Source of the DNA: Austropuccinia psidii | Lineage: Eukaryota > Basidiomycota > Pucciniomycetes > Pucciniales > Sphaerophragmiaceae | Direction of reading: 5' to 3' | Length of the DNA stretch: 64,000 nt | Assembly: GCA_023105745.1 (NCBI GenBank) | Contig: JALGQZ010000001.1 | Coordinates: 52,747,162-52,811,161 of the forward strand | Part shown: piece after piece, positions 20,585-32,355 of the stretch | Position numbering within the stretch: position 1 is the stretch's first letter | Layout: the number at the start of each line of letters is the position of its first letter | Notes under the pieces: model-generated | Seen by the model: the letters and a program-made list of their open reading frames with translations, nothing else | What the model was told of the DNA's origin: nothing | Database searches by the model: none | Program-made: the position numbers and the translations under genes

Positions 20585-21253
20585 TTAATCCAAATAAACC
20601 ACAAAATAAATATCAAAAAGATCATAAAAAATATAATTGACAAGGTTTTGAAAAGAGGCAGGAGCATTGGTGAGCCCAAATGGCATAACCAAATACTCAT
20701 AGCTGCCATATTTAGTTCTAAAACATGTCAAATGCTCATCACCTTCCTTGATTCTGAGCAGGTTATATGCACCACGCAAATCAATCTTGGAGAAGATAGA
20801 ATAACCATTGAAAACAGTAAGAAGCTGATTCATAGGAGGAACAGGATACTTGTTCTTCCTAGTAACAGCATTGAGTTTGCGGTAATCAACACACAAACAG
20901 AGGCCACCATCTTTCTTTTTGAAAAAGAGGACAGGTGCTCCTGTTGAAGAGGAGCTTGGCCATATGAAACCTTTCTCTACATTCTCTGAAACGTAGGCCC
21001 TGAGTGTATCTGACTCTTGGTTTGATAAAGAGTAGATCACCCCAACTGGAGGTAGAGACCCCTCAAGCTTGATATGATGATCACAAGTGCGGTGAGGAGG
21101 AAGTTTCTCTGCTTTCACCTTGGAGAATAAATCCAAGTACTGGTGATAAACAGAAGGAACAACCTTCATCACGGTTTCTATTTCTTCTGGCTCTTCCTCT
21201 TCATCCCACAACTCCTCCAGGGAGTCATGTAAAGTTGAAGTAGGAAGGTCCAT
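20585..21253 (-). pseudogene. Element B RT fingers and palm, truncated inside the YLDD motif
   Basis: 222 residues: CDHHIKLEGSLPPVG, APVLFFKKKDGGLCLCVDYR, FSKIDLRGAYNLLRI, MPFGLTNAPASFQ and the end FVVYLD. The next codon should be the second catalytic Asp but is TAA (20585-20587). The stop therefore falls exactly in the polymerase active site and separates palm and thumb. The N-terminal part (EELWDEEEEPEEIETV) is the acidic linker after the protease. Confidence 0.85.
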
Positions 21254-21343
21254 ATTCCCAAAGAAGAGATGAAGTAAAGATACAGAATTATCTTCTCCAA
21301 CATCTTGAATCTCTTTGAAGACTTCATCTCTAGATGATAATAA

Positions 21344-21910
21344 TTACTGATGGGAATTAAGGGAAGGAATATGGACAGAAGATGGAAATGATGGTATTCT
21401 AGAATCACCAACCAGAGCTGCACATGATTTGGCAGAAAAAAAGTCATTACTGAAAGATTTTGGAGGATCATGATAGTCCTTATGACCAGCATTAAAGGTG
21501 ATCAGCCCTTTTCTCCAATCAATATATGGATTAAATTGATTGAGAAACTCAAAGCCCAATATGAGGTCTTCTCCTTTGGGAGTATCAATGACTAAAAAGT
21601 CCCATTCAAAGCTTGGGAAAGAAGAGAGCTCAACCATATATTTAGTATGGTGAGTCACAAATAAAGAAGGAGACTCAGAGGAGTCAAGAATAATAAGAGG
21701 AATCTTCTCTGGGAGTTCTGACATGGTCAAAGAATACTTGTGAACAAACTGCTTTGCAATAAATGAGTTGGTAGCACCAGAATCAATGAGAATACTGTAA
21801 AACATATCAGAGAGAGAAGAGAAAACAAAGAATTTAAGAGAATTTTTGACACCGGTATTCAGAATGCACAATTGTGCTCTGGATGGAAAACAGTGAAGAC
21901 CATTGAACAC
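21344..21910 (-). pseudogene. Element B aspartic protease
   Basis: 188 residues with the active site SILIDSGATNSFI and the later hydrophobic-Gly motif DLILGFEFLNQF. The preceding part follows gag closely: gag ends at 21925 and this piece begins at 21910 in a different frame (+1 relation), so Pol may have been expressed by frameshift or reinitiation. It ends at a TAA just before the acidic linker to RT. Confidence 0.8.
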
Positions 21911-21924
21911 AACATGATCTTCAC

Positions 21925-22458
21925 TCAGGCTTTTCCCTGGCTGGGAAATTTGCCTGACGGTTTGGTGAGCTTGTTTTGAGGCCTTTTGAAACAGGACTGA
22001 ATACTATGCTTCCCACCACAATAGGTACATAAACCCTCCTTTCTTCTGCTTTCTTTTTCAGAATTTGTCAACTTGAAATATTTCTCTAATAAAGAAGAAT
22101 GCGGCTTGTCCCTCTTCTGAAAATTCTTCTTCTTCTTTTGACTTGAGCTTGAAGAACTTTGAGGATGAGAAGAATTTGACTTTGAGGCTTCTGGCTTCTT
22201 CTCTTTATGATGACTCTTTTCATTTTTCCTCTCATGGCACCTGGTATCAAGCTCCAAGGTAAGGTCCATTAAGTCTTGAAGAGAGTCAATTCTTGAAGGA
22301 TGGGAGGCCAATTGATCCAAAATCCTTGATGGCAACCTCCTCCTGAAATGATGGATAAGAGCCCTTTCACCCCAATCTCCAATTCTTGAGACAAGACTTC
22401 TGAAATCAGAAATGTATAAAGATAAATTCCCACCTTCCTTTATTCCTAAAGAATCCAA
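21925..22458 (-). pseudogene. Element B Gag C-terminal part with zinc knuckle
   Basis: 177 residues. The capsid end (LSLYISDFRSLVSRI, LASHPSRIDSLQDLM) is followed by a basic, Ser-rich linker and the knuckle CTYCGGKHSIQSC (CX2CX3HX4C). The frame continues upstream past three stops, so the Met at 22458 is not the true start. Confidence 0.8.
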
Positions 22459-22716
22459 TTCTGCTTCAGCTTTTCTGACTTAACTTGGGTCCCCAAATAA
22501 GGTGAAGAGTTGAGATTCAAATAATTTCCATGAATTGAGAAGGTAATTTGGATCTCAATTGGTGAGATTGGAAAGATAAGGCTCAATCCATTTTGCAACC
22601 CTGCCAATGAGAAATGAAATGGCATAAAGGACCTTCTTTCTGTCTTGAGAGAAGTTTGCTGGATCATTATGAAAAATCAGTTGACAAGACTGAATAAAGC
22701 TTCTAACTTTGAAGGG
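22459..22716 (-). pseudogene. Element B Gag capsid middle, three in-frame stops
   Basis: In the frame of the surrounding gag pieces it reads PFKVRSFIQSCQLIFHND, then ISFLIGRVAKWIEPYLSN and ESQLFTLFGDPS, typical capsid helices. Stops interrupt at about 22717, 22556 and 22487. No frameshift is needed here. Confidence 0.75.
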
Positions 22717-23245
22717 TTAAGTCCCATCAAAGCATTCTGGTGCCTTTATAGATGGAGTATTTAAGGCTGGTGGTATTGATGCTTCAGAGGATGAAGCTGC
22801 TTGAAGATTGGCCATAATCTGAGTCATTTGCTGCATAATGGCCAATAAAGATGGATCAGACTGATGAGAGACAGGCTGATTAGACTGGGCTAGAATTGGT
22901 CCTTCAGTACCTTGGGGTGCCCCCACAGGAGCAGGAACACCTTCAGTACCATCAGACTCTTCCACTTCCACAGAATTCTCCTCCTCCTCTTCACCATCTT
23001 CCCCAGGACCTCTAAAAATGGTCCTTGAAGGTCCTGGAAATCCGCCAACTACTCCTGAAAATGAACTTGATCTTCTTGGCCCTCTTCCTTCCTGGATTGA
23101 TGGTGCTTCTCCTTCCAAAATGGGTCCTCAGTTGAGAAACTGCTGGGGTTCCATCAAGAGGAGCCCTTGGAGTTGGAGTAAGAACAGCTTGAGTTCTGGC
23201 CTGAGATCTTGTCTGCCTTTCAGGAGGTGATTGTTGGATGGGCAT
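22717..23245 (-). pseudogene. Element B Gag N-terminus
   Basis: The start is MPIQQSPPERQTRSQARTQA at 23245. After a frameshift near 23115 the frame of 22717-23118 takes over (RGPRRSSSFSGVVGGFPG, an acidic EDGEEEEENS patch, SLLAIMQQMTQIMANLQAA, CFDGT). The N-terminus is basic and disordered, then acidic, then a helix leading into the capsid. The 3' end is a TAA. Confidence 0.75.
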
Positions 23246-24047
23246 GATTTCAGGATAAAAAATGAATTAAAATGAACAATAATTAAGATTTTAAGATGAA
23301 AAACTTGAGGAAATTTGAAATAAATCTTGAAGTCAAAGGTCAAAATCAATATCTTGAAGAAAATCAATAAATAAAAATGAGATATTCAGGTAAATCAATT
23401 AATTAAGTATCAGATGAAAACTTGAACTCAATGAATCAAATAAGTCAAAATGAAAATTTCAGGAAAATCAATCAATCAATGTCAAATGAAATCTTGAAGT
23501 CAAATCAATCAAAATCAAAATCTTGCAGAAAATCAATTAATCAAAATGAATTCTTGAGGAAAAATCAATTTATTTCAAAATTCTTGATGTAAAAAATCAG
23601 AAAAATAAATTAAATCTTCAGGTCAATCAATTTTCTTGAGGTCAATATCAATTTATGTCAAATCAATAAATCAAATCAAAATCAAATAAGTTCTTCTTGA
23701 AAATCAAAATTTTTGAAGAATTAATCAAAATGAATCTTGATGTGAAGAATGTATTTGAATAACTTGATGAGAAATTTGAAAATCAAATGAAAATTAAGAT
23801 TATGCCTGAATTATGAACGAATTAAAATTGATGATTTGAGATAAGATTTAAAAAAGAGAAACAAAAAGAAAATTGGGTCAGCTTTCAATTTTCAGAATGA
23901 AAAATGAATGAGAGAAAATTGAGAGGTGACAATATATCATAAAGCTCATAAGCATTAAACAGTCATAATTTTTATGAAATGAGTGAATGAAACTATAAAG
24001 AAAGAATGAACAGAATGAAAAGAAATTATGAGTTAATTAATATAATT
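23246..24047 (-). other. Element B 5' leader, low-complexity
   Basis: About 800 bases between the 5' LTR and gag, filled with diverged copies of AAATCAATCAA and TCTTGA(A/G)G on the plus strand. The bases right after the LTR (minus strand AATTATATTAATTAAC) show no TGG-type primer-binding site. Confidence 0.6.
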
Positions 24048-25569
24048 TCACAGGGGCTCTTGGACAGATAAACAAGAGTTGCATGGCACTCAGCAATCAG
24101 GGAACTCACTTGGAAGACTTCAAAAGAATAAAGAAAATAAAAATAAAGAATTGAATTTCTCTAAGAAGGATGAAAGTACAAAGATGAGATGAAATAAGAG
24201 AAATGAGAAGCCAACCAAGTAAGTCCTTAATCACTGTTTCAACCTGCCAAAATGAACAATGGAATTAGTAAGGATATGACCACCAAATATCCATTGACAG
24301 GTGAAGAAAGAAAGAGAAAAGGTGCTAAATGACCGACTTGATAATATCAGTATTCACTTAACAAAAATGGTAAGATAAAGAAAGATAAAATAAAATCAAA
24401 ATATATTAATTAACTGGGGGAAAAACCCCCCAGGGTCAAAGGAGGCTGGTATATGTGAAAAGTTGAGAGCTTGACTCCTTCAGGCTGACATCTGGTCTGT
24501 ATTGAATCCTTGAAACTGTATTGACAGCTTGATGAAGTGTATACCTTGCCATATTGGGAAATAAACTGGGTTGAATGATCTTCCCATGGTGTATTAATGT
24601 AAAATACAGTCCTTGATGAATTAAGACTGTACTGAATGAATTGGGTTTCCAATGTGGATTGGTGGAGCATTGACCCTTGACACATTGTTTTGGAACTGCC
24701 TCTTGAATATCCCTTTAGAATGAACAGCCATTATTCCCTTGGAGGAATACTGTGAGTGAGAATAACCATTGATTGCTTGATGGCATCATTGGTATTTGAG
24801 ATTATGACACTTGCCCTTGAGCCTTGATGAATACTCAGGAAGGTGTTCCTTGATTACCTGTTGAAAAGTTTAAATAACCATTTGAACTTTTGGCCATTGG
24901 ATTGCTGCTGAAAAAAGATTCATAATGGTGTATAACACCATATAGAGGACTTTTGGTTATTGAAGGTTGAAATGGGCCAAAGGTCTTTTGAGGTGATGTC
25001 AGGAGGATATGAATGAAATTTGGGTTTTGGAAGGCTTCAGAGGTGAGAAATTTTCTTTTGATTGATTTGGCCAAATACAGCTAATACAGCTTTAAAACTG
25101 TATTTGCACAAAGTGCGAAAAAGTGTGCAAATCTGGCAGTTAAGCCCCAAAAGGCCTGATATGGCCTTTTGGGCATATTTCACATAATACATGAGAAATA
25201 TGGCCTTTTGGGCATATTTCACATAATACATGAGAAATATGGCCTAAATGGCTTAATATAGCAAAATGCATCAAAGTGCGCAAACTGTATTTAAAGCTTA
25301 AAAAGCCAAATACAGGATTTTGGGCTGTATTTTCCCTGTTGTATGGAAAATACCCAAGATGCCCAAAAGCAAAGAGACAGCCTAGAATGACTTGATGATG
25401 GTGAAGGGGCCAGGTTGGCCCCAGATGATAAAATGACCATTAAGGCCATAAAGCATGACAATGGCCAATTTGGCCAATGATTATGGATATGGCCAAAATT
25501 CCATATATTTGATATGGCATGGATATGCCATATTGAGGTCCAAGAAGGTGGATTTCCATGGTTGTGACA
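24048..25569 (-). repeat. Element B 5' LTR
   Basis: 1522 bases, complete. Minus strand TGTCACAACC...CCCCTGTGA, followed outward by TTGTG at 25570-25574. Relative to the 3' LTR it carries a 39 bp tandem duplication (25161-25238) and a short insertion near 24830. It shows the uninterrupted site where C inserted into the other LTR. Confidence 0.9.
25161..25238. repeat. 39 bp tandem duplication in the 5' LTR of B
   Basis: ATGGCCTTTTGGGCATATTT and the following 19 bases occur twice in a row (25161-25199 and 25200-25238), identical as far as I can see. The 3' LTR has a single copy near 17079. Confidence 0.85.
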
Positions 25570-27213
25570 TTGTGGTGATTAAATTGTAATCAACCATGCC
25601 ACAATGTGATTAAAGATAAATAATGGTGGTATATGACATATACCACTGTATATAATTTTTTTATTAAAAAATTAGGCCTAAAAAGATAAAACAATTGGTC
25701 ATAATAAAGAAAAGGAAAGAAACACTCACTTATAAGGTCCAAAAAGTTAAAAAAAAACTTCCAGGCCCCTAAAATGTCAGGCTGAGTCTATTATAAAGGT
25801 GTATGATTGTATTTACAGGCTTTAACTATGACTGTGACAAAGTAAAAATGGTAATAAAAGAATTTTTTGATTGTAATAAGGGTTTAAAATAAGATAATAA
25901 GGGCTTTACTATAATGATGTAGTGGTGGTGAGCACTTCTGAAAGACCTGGGTGCAGTGTTACCAGTTGGATTACTATAATAAGAGCTACAATACTTAAGT
26001 TTAAGGTATAACATGGTTATTTTCCCAGATTATAACTTTTTTTGACAGTTGTACTATTTAGTAATTTAAGAGCAGGATGGGAATTCCTTTTCTGGTGGTG
26101 AAAAGGCCTCCTTTTATCCTGAAATGGAGTGAAAAGGCTGCTAGACCTTTTCACATAGAGGAAGTGAAGATTTTTCACTCTCTAGGACAGGATTGTGGTT
26201 TGCACAAGGCCTGCATATCCTGTATTGGGCTCAGATGTGGTGTTGAAACCACATCTGGCAGTTTTCACCAATACAGGGTAAAAATTTTCATCTGGGGACC
26301 ACACAGTCTGATTCTGACGTGTATGACGCATAGAATGCTGTACAAAACCTGTATGGGACCCCATTTAATAATGAACTATGAGGTATTGAAGTAAAAACAA
26401 GCTTCTCCGTCTTTTTGACACCTCATAATCATAGTTATGGGACATTATCCCACAGTAAGGCTGTATTGGCCAAACTGTGGGATTTTGACCTTAAACAGCC
26501 ACACCCTTGTCAGATTTTGAGATATCAACCTCAAAATTGGTTCTGTGTGTAGCCCTCTATGTTTTCTACAAAATGGTACCTTATTTGATATGGTCATCAT
26601 TAAATATGGCAAAGTTCTGCCATGTACAAGATTTTTGTACATATGCGTGGTTTTAGGCAAAAGCTGTATTGGGCTTGTTTGCCCTATAACTTTTGTTCTG
26701 GGTGAGATATGGGAAGATGAATGGCACCATCAGATATTCTTTATTCTTCTCTTTCCAAAAATACCCCACTTTAGGTATCTCACACTAAAACTGTAGAAGT
26801 TAGATGAGAGGTGAATATTTTATTCACCCTTATTTGGCCATAACTTCTGTAATACTGGTGCTAGCTCATTTTGGCTGGTACCATTGGATAGCCCTGACTT
26901 AGAGCTTCATTTTTAATACCCATTTTATTGGGTTAAGCCTCTTCCTCTTTATTTCAGATGAGAGGTGAAAATTAAGGTTTATGCTCAGCAACAACTTTGA
27001 GCAGGAATAACTTTGTTATTCTTTTTCCTATGATGATGGGACTTGTATATTTGAAAAGGGGTGAGTTTCCTGTTTATTTTGATACATTTTGAGCTGATTT
27101 GTCTCAGCTCCATGTTTTGGTTGTATCTTGGCTATACCATTAATTTATGGTATTTGGCTGTCATGCTTGTGCTCTGATTTTGAGTCACAGGCTGATACTT
27201 TTTTTTCCAATAA
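25570..27213. other. Non-coding, moderately AT-rich sequence right of element B
   Basis: Less AT-rich than what follows and without a credible ORF. By position it should continue the region upstream of element A's gag, so it may be A's 5' LTR. It has a perfect 10+1+10 hairpin at 25626-25646 and paired words such as GAACAACTTTGAGC/CAGCAACAAC. No second copy is in the window. Confidence 0.35.
25626..25646. repeat. Perfect palindrome
   Basis: GTGGTATATG and CATATACCAC flank a single A. It lies about 55 bases from B's insertion point, where TTGTGG (25570) and CCACAA (25599) also pair. Confidence 0.8.
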
Positions 27214-27328
27214 ACAAACTTATTAAGATTATTAAACAATTGTATTCCTCATTAAAAATTAATTTGGGTCACAAACTTATCAATATTATTAAACCATTGT
27301 ATTCCTCATTAAAAATCAAGTGGGGTCA
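27214..27328. repeat. 57 bp tandem duplication
   Basis: ACAAACTTATTAAGATTATT at 27214 recurs with few changes at 27271, including the shared TGTATTCCTCATTAAAAAT. It sits at the border between the non-coding unit and the AT-rich filler. Confidence 0.85.
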
Positions 27329-30198
27329 CCTCTGAGTACAAATTCTGTAGCTCAACATTAAAGAAGCTTAAGTTAAGTTTTTAATATTCTCTGTATGAAA
27401 TTTAAAAAATCCTTGAAACTTAGGTTTAATTAACATCACATTTGATGTTAAAAAAATCAATTATTGTTCTAAAATTAATTTTTAATTTTTAGTTTAGAAT
27501 TTATTATTAATTAAAGTCTTTTAAATTGAAATTTCAAAAAAAAAAATCATTTTTATTATATAATTTAACTTAAATTTTAACATTTTGGAATTAATAATTA
27601 AAGTTTTTTACTTTAAATTTTTAAATTTAATTATATATTTAAGTTTGAATTATAATGAATGATAAAGAATTAAAGATAAAAAAAAAAATTTTAAAGATTA
27701 ATACTTAAGTGAAAAGGAATCATGGCTCAAAGGGTTCTAGACTTCCCCAAATTCCATGATGAAAATCATGAGATTTAAAAATTAATTCAACATTCAATCA
27801 CTTTTGGCCTTTAATTGAGTCACAATGTCTTTGACTCAATTGATGATGAGGTTTTGATACCAACCAGGGAAGTTTTAACTGTTTCCAAGAGGGTAAAACT
27901 ACCCTTAAGTTAAAAAAAACTTAGTAAATACAGCTTTAACTTGTTTGAGGGTCTCTTATACAAATTATTACATGTTTGAAAGGCTATAAACAAAGTATCA
28001 CTATTGCAATTAATGGTTCAAGGGACTAAAATGGCTAAAACAAGCCTTATTTTATTCCAAACTGGGGTTCAATAATTTTATAATTGGCTTTTCTGTTTTA
28101 AGTGTTTCTTTAATGACTTATGAGAGTTGATTTTACTTTTTAATTAATATAATTTGTTTTTATAAAATAATTTCTTCTTTTTTCCTGTTTTTCTTTTAAT
28201 TTTAAAATATTTTCCTTTTATAATTAGTTTAAATACTGTTAAACAAAAAAAATATAAGATTTTAACAACCCTTTTTTAATGATTTAAAACCTTTTAACTA
28301 TGTAGAATAAACACTATAGTAATTTTTTGTAACTCTTACAAAAATTTTTACCCTTTTACCACCTCAAAAGTGAATTAGAGCATCTTTCATCACTTTTAAA
28401 TTTTTCTGTTTTTTTTAAAAAATTTATTCTGGTCCTTTTTGGGTGTTTATTCCAATTAATAATATTTTTAGAGATTTTTTTTTTTAATATTAATTACCTT
28501 AAAGTTCTTTCTTAAATTACTTCAATTTGAAATTTCTTTTTTTAGATATAAATATCTCTTTTAAAATATTTTTTGAATAATTTTTTTTTCTTCTTATTGA
28601 TAAAACAGTAAATCTTTATAATATTATTATTTTTTTTTTTTTTCATATTAATAAATTTCAAAAAAAAAAAAAAATAGATATAATTGGATAACAAGATTAT
28701 TTGGAAAAATAAAAAAAAAAAAAAGAGAAAGAGGAAACCTCTTTTAATTCAAAGAAATCTAACAGAGGCTTTCAATAAATTAAACTAAAAAAAAAACAGT
28801 GAGTTAGAAATCAATTATCCTCTTTTGTATTATTGATTTCATAATCTGTTATCATGTAAAATTATCATAATTATTTAATTGAGTCTTTTTTTTATTTGAC
28901 TATAAAACATTTTATATTTAATAATAAAATTATTTAAAAACTTTAAATATTCTTTTTTTTTTATTTAAAAAAAAAATATTAATTAATTTAACAAAATTAT
29001 AAATTTAATTTAAAATTTTATTAAAAGTTTTATTTTCTTTGAATTTTTTTGAAAATTCAATGTTTTACATGAAATCATTAAAAATGGATTTATAATTAAA
29101 CCTTTTAATTTTAATTATTAAGTAATAATTCTTTTTGATTTATTTATTAATAATATAACTATTTATTTTTACTGAAAGTCTCATAAGGATTAATTTAAAA
29201 ATTTTATTTTTAATAAATTTTTGAAATTTTTAATTTATTTTTAAATAGAATTTCAAATAGCATAATATAATTTGTTTCTATGAGGTAAATGAATTAATAA
29301 TAGTTCAAAAAAAAAAGGGTTTTTAATTAATCTATTAATTTTTATTAATTGAAAATCATTAATAATTAAAATTTTTAAAGGATTTTGAGTTTCTCTTTAC
29401 CAACTTGTCATATCAAAACAGCAACTTATTTACAATTTTCTTATGATTTAATGAGATTTTAACTTGGTAACCAAGTTCCCAAAAAGTTTTTTTTTATTAA
29501 TTGAGTCATGATTGGTCATTAATTTAATATTTAGAGTTATATACCCCTCAGAGGCCTCAGAAGTTGGTTACCCTGGCTTTCTTTGATGTTTTTTGTCCCT
29601 CTTAGTTATTTTCAGGTCAAAAATAGTAATTCAGTCTTAAAGACTGATGATATTCACTATGGTAATATTAAAACTTTATTTAAGAATACCATTTTTAAAA
29701 GTTTCATAAAAATTCATATAAAAATTATCTTATTGTATATTTAATAATTGATTTCTTAAATTCCTATTATTTTGACATGAAATTGAGAAAAAAAAAATCA
29801 CAATTCTTTTATGTGGTATTTATAATTTAATTTTAAATTATCTTTCATATTATTATTAACTAATATAGTTAATTTAAACTTATTAATTTTATTAATTCAC
29901 CATAAGTGATTTTTTTTTTTTTTTTTTTGTTTAAAATTTAAATCTGACCTTAAATCTATGAATTTAATTATTAACAAAAAAAAAAAAAAAAAAATTATTC
30001 ATCTTTTCTTAAAAATAAAAAAAAAAAAAAAAAAAAAAAAAGATGAAGAATTTTGAATATATTAATTAATTATTAATTAAAAATAATTTAAAATTTATTT
30101 TTTTTTTTTTAATATTAATTTTAATTTATTTTAATTATTTAAAATATTAACTCAAAATCTCAAAAAGATTTAATATTAAAATTTAAAAAAGTTATTTT

Positions 30199-30230
<32 letters not shown>

Positions 30231-31000
30231 TTATTTTTTTAAAGTAAATTGAAATAATTGTTTAACCTTATAAAAAACCAATTAAAAAAAAAAAAAAAAA
30301 AAGTTTCAAAAAACCATAAATATTTTTTTTTTTTTTTTTTTTTAGAAAAATAACTTCAAAGAATTTAAATAGTATAATAGAAAAAAAAAAAAAAAAAAAA
30401 AAAAAATATTAGTTAATTAATTAATAATATTTTATAAAAAGAAAAATAATTTTTATAAAATTTTTAATAATAATTAAATTTTAATTCCTTTTAAAATTAA
30501 TTAATTAATTACTTAATAAAACAATCAAATTTAAAATTTTTTAATTAATAATTAATTAAGTTTAAAGATTTCAAAAATATTAAGAAAATTCATACATTTT
30601 TTTTTTTTATGAAAAATATTTTCATGATTTAATTTTGGGTTAGAATATTGTAAGTAGGTAAGTTTTTTCAAAAAAAAATTTAATTATTTCTTTACAAAAC
30701 TTACATAAAAATTTTATTCATGTGGTTTCAGATAATCAGTTATATTTTTCTATTAGATCAGCTTTTAATTAATAAAATAACTGATACAAAGAAACCAAAA
30801 TATTCTGAAGACCATTTAAGCTTAGTTTTTCAAAAGCATTAGACCTCTTCTAAAAACATGGAGAGTCTTTTTTCAATTTTATACACTATTTTAAGAAAAA
30901 GGGTTCTTTTCATATAGAATTTTCAACAAAATATCTTTTCATTTTACAATGATTTATTGCTAAATTAATCTTTTTATAAAAATTGAAAGCTTTAATGATG
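27329..31000. other. AT-rich filler with A/T homopolymers, no gene
   Basis: No credible ORF on either strand. From about 28.6 to 30.4 kb it has many A or T runs of 15-25 bases. Nothing functional recognised. Confidence 0.6.
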
Positions 31001-32355
31001 GTTACAAGGCGAATTTCCAATCAATTTCTTTGTTATGGCTTCTTTGGCCTATGTTACTGAAGCTGTTGTTTTGATTACAATACTGATTATTGTATTAAAA
31101 TCAATCCTTCAAAAAACTTTTGAGTGAAACAAAATAAAAACGCAAGAAAATGATCAAAATGTCAAAATTTATAGAAATTGAAACAAAAAAAAAATCAAAC
31201 ACAAATCCGTGAAAGTTTATTTTTAACTCCTCAACTACCAACACTAGAATTGAGCGCACATCTTGAGATTTTGCCTCCCCCATTTTGCATGCGCTTATCT
31301 GGATGCTCTAACAAGTACACATTGGTTCTTAGAAGAAAAGAAAAATAATTAAATTATGGCAAAGTCAATTTAAAGTTATTCCATTTTAAAATCTTGTTGA
31401 TTAAACAAAGAGAAAGAAAAATGCTCGTTGGGAATTGGGAATTTTAAAGCTAAAGATTTGGCTACTTATATTCTTACATTGTTTGTTAGTGAAATAAGGC
31501 TTGATAAGAGGGTCAATGAACCCTATAGACCCTAAGTTTAAAAAATCAAACTACAAAATATGTTAAGGTCAAAAATAGAGTTCAAAAAATGCATGAAGAA
31601 TTCTTGGTTTATTTCCATGTTGATTTCAAAATAATTGAGTAAATCGATGTCAGTTTAGCGATTCATTAAATTTGGGTATATCACCTTTCCCAAGAGAAAA
31701 AAATATTATGAAGATTTTTCTTTTTCCGAAACAAAATATCTATTTAACTTTCAATTTCTGATTATTATTTCACAACTTTTTTCAGCATTTACAAATTCTG
31801 CTTTCAAGTTGGTAGAGGAATAAGCTTTTTAAACAAACTGAACGTAAAAGTATCAAACAAGAGACCAAGGTTTTCATTTTTCAAATTTCGATTACAATTC
31901 TCATCCATTTGTAGGTTGACTTTTTTATAGAACTAAAAATTATTTCATGATCAAGAAAGACGGGACCAATTTTTTGCTTGGCTAGTAGTAGTGTACCGTT
32001 TAAGAGGCATTCATAACAATAAAAAAAAAAACTAGCATAAACCACTTATGAAATTTTGTTGCTGAATGCTTGTTGCTGTTGGCTGTTAATGTATTTATTT
32101 AGAGTAAATATTCATAAACCGATTTGAAAACAAAAGATTCATAGATAAATAGTTGAAATCAAGGAAGATTGCTAAGGCAAACAACATGACCATCAAACCG
32201 TAAAAATTTTGCTAGAGAGATATATTTAAATTTAACAAGTACCTCAGGAGATAAATTAGTAAAAATAAAGCAAACATAAAACTCGGATTGCTATATAAAG
32301 CTAGTAGGAAATTCTATCCATGTATTTCAATATTCAAGACTCGTCTCCCAGCCCG
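31001..32355. other. 3' flank of the RRM gene, no gene recognised
   Basis: Composition rises to that of the gene. A 60-codon minus-strand ORF (31101-31283) has no domain and is not convincing. Probably the 3' UTR and terminator region of the gene, with normal intergenic DNA. Confidence 0.5.

Larger units (their letters stand above)
3725..25569 (-). mobile_element. Element B: chromovirus-type Ty3/gypsy element, interrupted by element C
   Basis: Minus strand, from the 5' LTR at 24048-25569 to the 3' LTR at 16697-17452 plus 3725-4427. Between them lie gag (23245-21925) and pol (21910-18238: protease, RT, RNase H, integrase, chromodomain). The LTR starts TGTCACAACC and ends CCCCTGTGA on the minus strand. 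The flanks carry TTGTG at 3720-3724 and 25570-25574, a 5 bp target duplication. Without element C it is about 9.6 kb. All coding parts carry stops or frameshifts, and the LTR pair differs by substitutions and several small indels, so it is an old, dead copy. Confidence 0.9.

Noticed and set aside
20543..20947. 134-codon plus-strand ORF and other ORFs opposite B's pol
   Set aside because: Antisense shadow of the RT, whose motifs are read on the minus strand.
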